Below are positions 1 to 6,046 of a stretch of 8,608 nucleotides of DNA, in pieces. Each line of letters opens with the position of its first letter. Positions within the stretch are counted from its first letter, which is position 1. The notes beneath the pieces are model-generated. The model searched no databases and was not told the origin of the DNA. It was given only the letters and a program-made list of their open reading frames with translations. The stretch is from an uncultured Arenimonas sp. (GTDB lineage: Bacteria > Pseudomonadota > Gammaproteobacteria > Xanthomonadales > Xanthomonadaceae), in the NCBI GenBank assembly GCA_946480565.1, contig CAMLKR010000095.1:1-8608 (forward strand), written 5' to 3'. A program made the translations under genes and the position numbers.

Positions 1-1239
1 TCAGGGCGTGACGGCGACCTTGCCGCCGTCGGCGAGTTCGGCCGGCGGCGCCAGCACCACCTGTTCGCCGACCGCCAGGCCGCGCAGGACGCGGCGCTGG
101 CCGTCGCGGATGTCGCCGGCTTCGATCTCGCGCAGGCTGGCGCGGCCGTCGCGCACCACGTAGGCGACGGTCTTGCCCTCGCGCTGCACCACCGCCTCGG
201 TCGGCACGGTGACGCCGGTGATGGCCGGGGCGTTGGCCTCGGCCGGCGTGGCTTCCTCCAGGAAGGACACGCGCACGCCCATGTCGGGCACCACGCGCTC
301 GTCCTTTTCCTTGAAGGCGATGCGCACCTTCACCGTGGCCTTGCTGCGGTCGGCGGTGGGCACGATGGCGATCACCTCGGCCGGGATGCGCCAGTCGGGG
401 TAGGCGTTGAGCACGGCTTCGACCTTCTGCTTCGGTTTCACTCGGCCGATGAAGGCCTCGTTGACGTCGACCTGGATCTCCAGCGAGTCCATGTCCACCA
501 CCGTGCCGATGCCGGTGCGGGTGAAGCCACCGCCGGCCGACATCGGCGAGATGATCTCGCCCGGCTGCGCGGCCTTCACCGTGATCACGCCGTCGAAGGG
601 CGCACGCACCACGGTGTTGTCCACGCCGATGTCCGACAGCGCCAGGGCCTCGACCGCGACCTGCAGGTTGCTGCGCGCGCTCTGCAGCTGGGCGGCCAGC
701 GCGTCGCGTTCGGCCTGGGCCTGGTCGAGCATGGCGGCGGCGACGAGCTTGCGCGCGGCCATGTCGCGCATGCGCACCAGGTTCTGGTCGGCGAGCTTGA
801 GCTGGGCGGCGATGCCGGTGACGTTGCTGCGCGCGGCCTCGAGCTGGGCGGCGGACAGGTCGCGCTGGGCGTCGGCGTCGGTCGGCTCCAGGCGCGCGAG
901 CACCTCGCCCTGCTTCACTTTCTGGCCTTCCTCGATCAGCACCTCGAGCACCTTGCCGGTGACCTTGGACGAGACGGTGGCGATGCGGCGGGCGGTGACG
1001 TAGCCGGAAGCGTCGAGCACCGAGGTGCCGGCCGAGGCGGTGCCGACGGCCACGGGCTGGGCGGCGGCGGCCTTCACCGGCAGCGGCTCCTCGCGCAGCG
1101 CCCACCAGGCGATCGCGCCGGCGGCCAGCACCACGACGGCGCCCACGGCCAGGCCGAGGCCGCGGCGGGGCGGGCGCGGGGGCGGAGCGGCGCTGCGGTC
1201 GATGCGGAGCTGGTTGAGCAGGTCGGGCGAGGTCGTCAT
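1..1239 (-). CDS. Periplasmic adaptor subunit of an efflux system (HlyD/MacA-like membrane fusion protein)
   Basis: A 412-residue protein complete at both ends; its TGA stop is the first three bases of the window. Residues 1-27 are polar and basic, 28-47 form one inner-membrane anchor, and there is no lipobox Cys. A split biotinyl-lipoyl domain follows (about 78-118, then VRAPFDGVIT at 211-220), interrupted by an Ala/Gln/Leu-rich coiled-coil hairpin (about 120-205). After it come a beta-barrel (about 245-330) and a membrane-proximal domain (about 340-410). The family links an inner-membrane ABC or RND pump to an outer-membrane channel. The TGIGTVVDMDSLEIQVDVNE-type stretch at 242-261 is most like adaptors of MacAB-type ABC exporters, but the substrate cannot be told. 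The pump genes should lie past the left edge. I chose the ATG at 1239 over one at 1311 because residues before it are unlike the family and a promoter lies between the two. No clear Shine-Dalgarno is visible. Confidence 0.9.
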   Translation of the reverse strand: MTTSPDLLNQLRIDRSAAPPPRPPRRGLGLAVGAVVVLAAGAIAWWALREEPLPVKAAAAQPVAVGTASAGTSVLDASGYVTARRIATVSSKVTGKVLEVLIEEGQKVKQGEVLARLEPTDADAQRDLSAAQLEAARSNVTGIAAQLKLADQNLVRMRDMAARKLVAAAMLDQAQAERDALAAQLQSARSNLQVAVEALALSDIGVDNTVVRAPFDGVITVKAAQPGEIISPMSAGGGFTRTGIGTVVDMDSLEIQVDVNEAFIGRVKPKQKVEAVLNAYPDWRIPAEVIAIVPTADRSKATVKVRIAFKEKDERVVPDMGVRVSFLEEATPAEANAPAITGVTVPTEAVVQREGKTVAYVVRDGRASLREIEAGDIRDGQRRVLRGLAVGEQVVLAPPAELADGGKVAVTP

Positions 1240-1268
1240 GGGGTCGGCGCGGGTTCCGGGAGGGGGCC

Positions 1269-1296
1269 AGTCTACCCAGCGACCCCGTCGGGCCAA
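1269..1296 (-). promoter_or_regulatory. Candidate sigma-70-type promoter of the efflux adaptor gene
   Basis: On the minus strand TTGGCC (1296-1291, 4 of 6 to TTGACA) is followed after 16 bp by TAGACT (1274-1269, 4 of 6 to TATAAT). Transcription would start near 1262, giving a leader of about 22 nt before the ATG at 1239. It sits in the 187-bp gap after the peptidase gene, which suggests the adaptor starts a new transcription unit. Matches are moderate and this is a prediction only. Confidence 0.45.
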
Positions 1297-1426
1297 GGTG
1301 CCGGAATGCACTTTCTGGCGGCAGTGCGCGCCATCACCCGGCGCGGCTGACGATTGTCACCGAAGCCGTGAAGGCCCGGGGGTAATGGATGTGCCGCGCA
1401 ACCCGCCGCCCGCGAGGGCCGCCCGC

Positions 1427-2821
1427 TCAGGCGCCGAAGCGCGCCTTGAGCAGCGCCCAGGCCGCGCGCAGGCCCTGGGCCTCGCCGCCGGCGGGCTTGC
1501 CCGGGCGGTCGCTGTCGTTCCAGGAGTACACGTCCACGTGCGCCCAGGGCTGGTGTTCGGGCACGAACCGATCCAGGTACACGGCGGCGGTGATGCAGCC
1601 GGCCATGCGCGAGGCGCCGGAATTGGCCAGGTCGGCGATGCCCGAGCGCAGGTAGCTCAGGTAGGGGCGCCACAGCGGCATGCGCCAGAGCGGATCGCGG
1701 GTGCGTTCGCCGGCGGCCAGGTAGTCGGCGGCCAGCGTGTCGTCGTTGGCGAACAGCGCCGGCAGGTCCGGCCCCAGGGCGATGCGCGCCGCGCCGGTGA
1801 GCGTGGCGAAGTCCAGCAGTAGCTTCGGCTTGCCCTCGGACGCGTAGGTGAGCGCGTCGCACAGGATCAGGCGGCCCTCGGCGTCGGTGTTGTCCACTTC
1901 CACCGACAGGCCCTGGCGGGTGGCCAGCACCTCGCCGGGGCGGAAGGCATCGGGGCCGATCGCGTTCTCGACCGCCGGCACCAGCAGCTGCAGGCGCACC
2001 GGCAGCTTCAGCGCCATCACCAGCTGGGCCAGGGCCAGCGCGTGCGCGGCGCCGCCCATGTCCTTCTTCATGTTGCGCATGCCGTCGGCGGGCTTGATGT
2101 CCAGGCCGCCGGTGTCGAAGCACACGCCCTTGCCGACGATGGCCAGGCGCGGGTGGGCGTCGTCGCCCCAGTTGAGTTCGATCAGGCGCGGCGCGCGGTG
2201 GCTGGCGCGGCCGACGGCGTGGATGGCGGGGAAGTTGCGCGCCAGCAGCGCTTCGCCGGCGACCACGTCGAGCTTGCCGCCGTAGGCCTGGGCCAGGCGC
2301 GTGGCCACGGCCTCGAGTTCGGTCGGGCCCATGTGTTCGGTGGGCGTGTTGACCAGGTCGCGCACCAGGGTGGCGGCCTTGAGCAGGGCGAAGGCCTCGG
2401 AGTTCTCGGCGCCGGCGTCGTCGATGACCAGGCGCGCCGGTGCGCGCGCGGGCTTGAGGTAGCGGTCGAAGCGGTAGGCGCCCAGGCCCCAGCCCAGCAG
2501 GGCCTGGCCGGCGTCGAGCGCCAGCGGCGATTCGGCCGCCAGCCGGTAGGTGCCCGGCGGCAGCATCGACGGCAGGTGCGCCAGGGCCAGCGGGTCCTTC
2601 GGATCGGACACGCCGGCCAGGAAATACGCCGGCCGGCCGTCTTCGCCCGGCACCAGCAGGGGCGCGCCCGACTGCCCGGAAAAATCCTGGGCCGCCAGCC
2701 AGGCCTGCACCGTCGCCGGTTGCCGGTCGCGCCAGGCGGCATAGCCGGCGCGGTCCACCAGCCGCAGCGGCAGCGCCGTGGCCGAGGTGTCGGGGCTGGC
2801 GAAGCAGGGCGGCAGGCTCAT
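1427..2821 (-). CDS. M17 leucyl aminopeptidase family protein
   Basis: A 464-residue cytoplasmic metallo-aminopeptidase that removes N-terminal residues from peptides. Residues 1-140 are the variable N-terminal domain and about 145-464 the catalytic domain. Every M17 active-site residue can be placed: metal ligands K231, D236, D254, D313 and E315, and catalytic K243 and R317, inside GKGVCFDTGG, IKPADGM, KKDMGGA and NTDAEGR. Their spacing (0, 5, 12, 23, 82, 84, 86) equals that of E. coli PepA as I recall it (K270, D275, K282, D293, D352, E354, R356), so the enzyme should be active with two metal ions. It is shorter than PepA (about 500), and no DNA-binding role in the manner of PepA should be assumed. 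Its ATG overlaps the stop of the HAD gene by 4 bp (ATGA), and GGAG at 2830-2827 lies 5 nt before it, which fixes the start and suggests coupled translation. Confidence 0.95.
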   Translation of the reverse strand: MSLPPCFASPDTSATALPLRLVDRAGYAAWRDRQPATVQAWLAAQDFSGQSGAPLLVPGEDGRPAYFLAGVSDPKDPLALAHLPSMLPPGTYRLAAESPLALDAGQALLGWGLGAYRFDRYLKPARAPARLVIDDAGAENSEAFALLKAATLVRDLVNTPTEHMGPTELEAVATRLAQAYGGKLDVVAGEALLARNFPAIHAVGRASHRAPRLIELNWGDDAHPRLAIVGKGVCFDTGGLDIKPADGMRNMKKDMGGAAHALALAQLVMALKLPVRLQLLVPAVENAIGPDAFRPGEVLATRQGLSVEVDNTDAEGRLILCDALTYASEGKPKLLLDFATLTGAARIALGPDLPALFANDDTLAADYLAAGERTRDPLWRMPLWRPYLSYLRSGIADLANSGASRMAGCITAAVYLDRFVPEHQPWAHVDVYSWNDSDRPGKPAGGEAQGLRAAWALLKARFGA

Positions 2822-3525
2822 CGGGTCTCCGTGTCGTGGGTGTCCAGCCAGTCGGCCAGGCCGGCCAGCGTAGCGAATTCCAGGTCGGGGCGCGGCAGGC
2901 CGGCGGGCCAGCGCTCCTTCTTGCGGTTGATCCAGCAGCTGGGCATGCCGGCGCGGCGGGCGCCGACCACGTCCAGCAGCGGATCGTCGCCGACGTGCAG
3001 CACCTGGTCCGGGGCCAGGCCCAGGCGCTCGCAGGTGGCGTGGAAGATCGGCGTCTCGGGCTTGGCCACGCCCATCTCGCGGGCGCTGACGAAGTGCACG
3101 AAGTGGGCCTGGATGCCGATGCGCGCCAGGTCGGCATTGCCATTGGTCAGCGCCGCCACCGGCCGGCGCGCGGCCAGGCGCTGCAGCGCGGCCAGCGCGT
3201 CGGGATAGAACTCGACCTGGTTGCGGGTGGCGTAGAAGGCCTCGAACGCGGCCTCGGCGTGGGCCAGGTCGTCGCCGCAGTCCTGCAGCGCGCGCTGCAG
3301 CGACAGCTTGCGCTGGTGGGTGAAGTCGTGGGCGAACTCCGGGAACTCGCCGGCGATGACCTCGCGCAGCCGGCGCATCCGGTGCACCGGGTACTTCTGC
3401 GCGGTGCGCGGACAGTGCAGGCGCAGGAAGGCGTCGAGCGCGAGTTCGGCGCGTTCGATCAGGGGCCAGACCGGCCAGAGGGTGTCGTCGAGGTCGAGGC
3501 TCAGGGCCAGGGGTGCGGAATTCAC
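2818..3525 (-). CDS. HAD-superfamily phosphatase (subfamily IA, YigB-like)
   Basis: A 235-residue soluble HAD hydrolase with all four motifs: I, D11-L-D13-D-T15 (nucleophile and acid/base); II, T127 in LTNGN; III, K155 in VAKPET; IV, G179-D180-D181 with D185. The cap domain lies at about 20-105. The LTNGNA, VLHVGDD and following CWI signatures resemble E. coli YigB, which dephosphorylates 5-amino-6-(5-phosphoribitylamino)uracil in riboflavin synthesis and acts on other small phosphates. That role is an inference, as subfamily IA substrates are hard to predict. The start is GTG: no in-frame ATG lies between it and motif I, and the nucleophile at residue 11 fits the family. No Shine-Dalgarno precedes it. 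It lies 63 bp after the AI-2E family gene and overlaps the peptidase gene downstream by 4 bp. Confidence 0.88.
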   Translation of the reverse strand: MNSAPLALSLDLDDTLWPVWPLIERAELALDAFLRLHCPRTAQKYPVHRMRRLREVIAGEFPEFAHDFTHQRKLSLQRALQDCGDDLAHAEAAFEAFYATRNQVEFYPDALAALQRLAARRPVAALTNGNADLARIGIQAHFVHFVSAREMGVAKPETPIFHATCERLGLAPDQVLHVGDDPLLDVVGARRAGMPSCWINRKKERWPAGLPRPDLEFATLAGLADWLDTHDTETR

Positions 3526-3565
3526 CGCGGAAGGATAACGCGCCGGCCGGGCAGCGCGGCGTGAC

Positions 3566-3580
3566 GGGGCAGCCTGCCCC
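3566..3580 (-). other. Intergenic stem-loop between the AI-2E family gene and the HAD gene
   Basis: A perfect 6-bp inverted repeat (GGGGCA and TGCCCC) with a 3-nt loop begins 8 nt after the TAG stop of the AI-2E family gene. A competing CCCC-T-GGGG dyad overlaps it at 3577-3585. No T-run follows on the minus strand, so it is not a standard intrinsic terminator. It could slow polymerase or protect the upstream mRNA end. Confidence 0.4.
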
Positions 3581-3588
3581 AGGGGTGG

Positions 3589-4764
3589 CTACTCCAGCAG
3601 CCGGGCCCAGCTGCGCAGGCCCTCGACCCGGTCGGCGACGATCTTCAGGCACACCAGCATCGGCACCGCCACCAGCAGCCCGGCCACGCCCCACAGCCAG
3701 CCCCACAGCATCAGCCACAGGATGATGGCCAGCGGGTTGATGCGCATGGTCCGGCCCAGCACCAGCGGCGTCAGCACGTTGCTCTCGACCGCGTGCAGCA
3801 CCAGGAAACCCGCCGAGGGCAGCAGCGCCGCGCCGATGGTGTCGAACTGCGACAGGCCGACCAGGGCCAGCAGCAGGGCCATGATCAGCGGGCCGACGAA
3901 GGGCGTCAGGTTCAGCGCCGCGGCCAGCACGCCCCACAGCAGCGGGTCCTCGACGCCCAGGTACCACAGCAGGCCGGCGGTGGCGCCGCCCAGGGCCACG
4001 CTGGTGGCGCTGATGGTGACCATGTAGCGCGACAGGTCGCTCTGGATCTGCTGCACGATCTCGGCGGTCAGGCGCTTCTGGGCCCGCGTCGGCCGCAGGA
4101 TCAGCAGCTTGTTGAGCAGGTCGTCGCCGTAGACCAGGAAACTGAAGGTCAGCAGGATCACCGCCAGCAGCGAGCCCAGCACCTTGGGCGTGGCCGACAT
4201 CAGGTCGGCCCGCGGCGGCCGCACCACCACTTCATCGGGGCCGGGCTCGGGGTCGCCGGTGAGGTCGTCGAAACCGCTGGCGCGCCGCGCCTCGTAGATC
4301 GGCTTCACCATCGCCTGCAGCTTCGGCGCCGCCTCGCGCACCACGAAGGGCACCTTGCGCACCCAGTCGCCCGCGGGCTTGGCGATGAAGGTGCCGACGG
4401 CCCCCAGGCTGCCCAGCAGGCCCGCCACCAGCATCAGCGCCGCCAGGCCGCGCGGCAGCCAGCGCAGCGGCACCCGGTTGATCAGCGGGCTGAGCAGCAT
4501 CGCGAAAAACGCCGCCACCACCACCGGCAGGATCAGGCTGGAGGCGAAGTAGCAGGTGTACAGGATCACGCCCAGCACCAGCACCCAGAGCAGGCGCGAG
4601 TTCGCGCGCAGCGCGGCCAGGCGCTGGGCGTGGCTGGACAGCGGGATGCGGCGCGGCTCGTCCTCGCCGGGCAGGGCGACGTTCACGACCGCGGCGGCCG
4701 GCGGCGCCGGCGTGGCCGTGGCGGGCGTCGCGAGATCGTCGTCCGGGCGCTCAGGCGTCGACAT
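3589..4764 (-). CDS. AI-2E family transporter (PerM/TqsA-like membrane protein)
   Basis: A 391-residue polytopic inner-membrane protein. Residues 1-50 are a Pro/Ala-rich soluble tail. Hydrophobic segments lie at about 58-78, 80-96, 106-128, 196-213, 250-270, 275-300, 310-328, 344-362 and 362-378. A polar loop at about 130-190 sits between the third and fourth. Family signatures are LLWGVLAAALNLTPFVGPLI at 275-294 and ESNVLTPLVLGR at 327-338 followed by INPLAI. Members have been tied to autoinducer-2 export (TqsA) and to Na+/H+ antiport, so the substrate here is unknown. The long soluble N-terminus makes it somewhat larger than usual (about 350). Its ATG lies inside the end of the preceding gene (14-bp overlap) with no strong Shine-Dalgarno, so translation is probably coupled to that gene. 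Confidence 0.9.
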   Translation of the reverse strand: MSTPERPDDDLATPATATPAPPAAAVVNVALPGEDEPRRIPLSSHAQRLAALRANSRLLWVLVLGVILYTCYFASSLILPVVVAAFFAMLLSPLINRVPLRWLPRGLAALMLVAGLLGSLGAVGTFIAKPAGDWVRKVPFVVREAAPKLQAMVKPIYEARRASGFDDLTGDPEPGPDEVVVRPPRADLMSATPKVLGSLLAVILLTFSFLVYGDDLLNKLLILRPTRAQKRLTAEIVQQIQSDLSRYMVTISATSVALGGATAGLLWYLGVEDPLLWGVLAAALNLTPFVGPLIMALLLALVGLSQFDTIGAALLPSAGFLVLHAVESNVLTPLVLGRTMRINPLAIILWLMLWGWLWGVAGLLVAVPMLVCLKIVADRVEGLRSWARLLE

Positions 4765-5206
4765 CGGCTTTGGGCCTGCGCTTGCGGCGGCGACGGGGGC
4801 GGGCGGGGGCCGCCTGAGCCGGGGTTTCGACGCCCTCGTCCACCACCTCTTCCACGGCGGCTTCGGCCGCTTCCTGCACTGCGTCGGGGGCGGTGTCCTC
4901 CACCACCTGTTCGGCGGTGGCGGCCGCGGTGATGCCGGCCATCAGCCCGGGCAGCAGGCTGTCGAACAGCATCGAGAACACCGGCCCCGACAGGAAGCGC
5001 CCGCTGACCGCGGCGGCGGCGCCGCGCGGCGCCGCCATGCCGCTGGCGAAGCCCAGGGCCAGGCCGGAGACGACGATGCGCGCCGGCGTGGCGCCGCGGC
5101 GGAACTCCGCCTTCAGCGTATCCAGCGACTGCTGCGCGACCAGGCGCTGGCCCTCGCAGCGCAGTTCGGCCGCTTCCACCGCCGCCTGCTTTTCCGACAG
5201 CTTCAC
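4751..5206 (-). CDS. Small hypothetical protein with basic C-terminal tail, in the position of YqjK
   Basis: A 151-residue protein I do not recognise by family. Residues 1-40 are a charged helix with Glu, Arg and Gln. Residues 43-67 and 76-100 are weakly hydrophobic, Ala/Gly-rich stretches that may contact the membrane. Residues 101-127 are a strongly acidic Ala/Glu/Val helix, and the end is a Pro/Ala linker plus an Arg/Lys cluster (RPRRRRKRRPK at 136-146). The start is GTG at 5206-5204. It overlaps the stop of the YqjE-like gene by 4 bp (GTGA), and GGAG at 5218-5215 lies 8 nt before it. No ATG in frame fits better. In enterobacteria the third gene of this set is yqjK (about 100 residues). 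Position and the charged N-terminus agree, but sequence likeness is not clear to me. A role with the neighbouring membrane proteins is inferred from context. Confidence 0.8.
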   Translation of the reverse strand: MKLSEKQAAVEAAELRCEGQRLVAQQSLDTLKAEFRRGATPARIVVSGLALGFASGMAAPRGAAAAVSGRFLSGPVFSMLFDSLLPGLMAGITAAATAEQVVEDTAPDAVQEAAEAAVEEVVDEGVETPAQAAPARPRRRRKRRPKADVDA

Positions 5207-5658
5207 GGTGACGGCTCCGTGCCGCTGCCGATGCCGCGCAGCCCCTGCCTGAGCTGCCGGCGGGTGGCCTCGAAGTCGGCCAGGCGCAGCGCGGCCCGGG
5301 CCCGCAGCACGGCGAACCAGGCGATGGCGCCGCTGACCAGCAGGGGCAGGGCGATGGCCAGCGGCCAGGGCGCGCCGGCCGAGCGCAGGCCGGTGACCAC
5401 CAAGGCGGTGACCAGCAGGTACATCGTGCCCAGCATCACCGTGGCGACCAGCAGGTAGACCAGGGCGTGGATGAGCGCATCGCGGGCCAGGCCGACTTCG
5501 GCGGCGAACAGCTGGCGCAGCGCGTCGAAGGTTCCGACATAGGCGCGGGCGGTGTCGCGCGCGGCCGACAGCACGGCCTGGGCGTCGTCGCCCAGGCGTC
5601 CGGCCTCGCCGGGTGGCTGCGGGTTCGGCGCGTCCTGCGCCGGCTCCTGGCCGCTCAT
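5203..5658 (-). CDS. YqjE-like / phage-holin-family membrane protein
   Basis: A 151-residue small membrane protein. Residues 1-28 are polar and Pro-rich. Residues 28-60 form an amphipathic helix ending in a FAAEVGLAR-type stretch, typical of the YqjE/Holin-X fold. Two membrane segments follow, at about 63-90 and 96-118, joined by a short GLRSAGAPWP turn. A charged tail (LRLADFEATRRQLRQGL) then faces the cytoplasm. Despite the family name these proteins are chromosomal and not phage lysis proteins, and their function is not known. The gene starts 9 bp after the DUF883 gene and overlaps the next gene by 4 bp, the same order as yqjD-yqjE-yqjK in E. coli. The ATG at 5658 is the natural start, with only a weak GGG-type ribosome site. 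Confidence 0.85.
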   Translation of the reverse strand: MSGQEPAQDAPNPQPPGEAGRLGDDAQAVLSAARDTARAYVGTFDALRQLFAAEVGLARDALIHALVYLLVATVMLGTMYLLVTALVVTGLRSAGAPWPLAIALPLLVSGAIAWFAVLRARAALRLADFEATRRQLRQGLRGIGSGTEPSP

Positions 5659-5667
5659 CGGCCCGGC

Positions 5668-5982
5668 TTACTTGCGCCGGGTCAGGGCGGCGACCAGGTA
5701 ACCGGCCGCGAAGGCGACGCCGAAGGAGGCCAGCGGCTTGCTGCGGATCAGGTCTTCGGCCTGGTTCAGCAGGCCCTTGCCCTGGTCGAGCAGCCCCTGC
5801 AGCTTGTCGTCCAGCTCGGCCTTGGCCTCGCGCGCGGCCGCGGCGCTGGCGCCCATGGCCTCGGAAACGCCGGCCTTCAGCGCGTCGCGCGCCTCGCCCA
5901 GGCTTTCCTTGGCCGATTCCAGGTGGTCGAGTTCGGGCACCGCGTCCAGCGGCGGCTTGGGCTCGGGCATCGGTCGGGACAT
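5668..5982 (-). CDS. DUF883 / YqjD-like C-terminally anchored membrane protein
   Basis: A 104-residue protein with the architecture of ElaB/YqjD. A long, Ala/Glu/Lys-rich amphipathic helix covers about residues 18-75, then comes RSKPLASFGV and one membrane helix at about 84-99, with TRRK as the positive end. In E. coli, YqjD is induced in stationary phase, sits in the inner membrane by its C-terminus and binds ribosomes, and ElaB is linked to stress protection. I infer a similar membrane-tether role here, though ribosome binding cannot be read from sequence. The ATG at 5982 is well supported by AGAGGAG just upstream. It is the first gene of the three-gene membrane set and starts 64 bp after the protease gene. 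Confidence 0.85.
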   Translation of the reverse strand: MSRPMPEPKPPLDAVPELDHLESAKESLGEARDALKAGVSEAMGASAAAAREAKAELDDKLQGLLDQGKGLLNQAEDLIRSKPLASFGVAFAAGYLVAALTRRK

Positions 5983-5989
5983 GGCGGGA

Positions 5990-5996
5990 CTCCTCT
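5990..5996 (-). promoter_or_regulatory. Strong ribosome binding site of the DUF883 gene
   Basis: On the minus strand AGAGGAG ends 7 nt before the ATG at 5982. It is the best Shine-Dalgarno on this strand of the window and suggests high expression of the YqjD-like protein, with the overlapping genes after it coupled to that translation. Confidence 0.7.
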
Positions 5997-6023
5997 GCGA
6001 TCCAGTACGTCACCTTACACCGA

Positions 6024-6046
6024 CGGCCGCGCCCGCGGCCGCGGGC
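6024..6046 (-). other. GC-rich palindromic stem-loops right after the protease stop codon
   Basis: Two overlapping perfect dyads lie directly after the protease TGA. One is the 16-bp palindrome GCCCGCGGCCGCGGGC (6031-6046). The other is a 7-bp stem with a 4-nt loop (CGGCCGC and GCGGCCG, 6024-6041). No T-run follows, so it is at best a partial or factor-assisted terminator, or an mRNA 3'-end stabiliser that lets the protease and the DUF883 gene be expressed at different levels. Confidence 0.45.

Noticed and set aside
1345..1367. Broken stem-loop (GGC, TGAC-GATT-GTCA, GCC) between the aminopeptidase and adaptor genes
   Set aside because: Only a 4-bp core plus 3 bp across a 5-nt bulge, with no T-run. 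Chance pairing is likely.
1272..3143. A 623-codon minus-strand open frame and long plus-strand frames (such as 2042-3208 and 3793-4932)
   Set aside because: They are out-of-frame shadows of the M17, HAD and AI-2E family genes, with low-complexity Arg/Ala/Gly/Gln composition. The real frames carry complete active-site motifs.
5203..5658. Prophage lysis module, suggested by the holin-family name
   Set aside because: No endolysin, spanin or other phage genes are nearby. The gene sits in a chromosomal yqjDE-type context.
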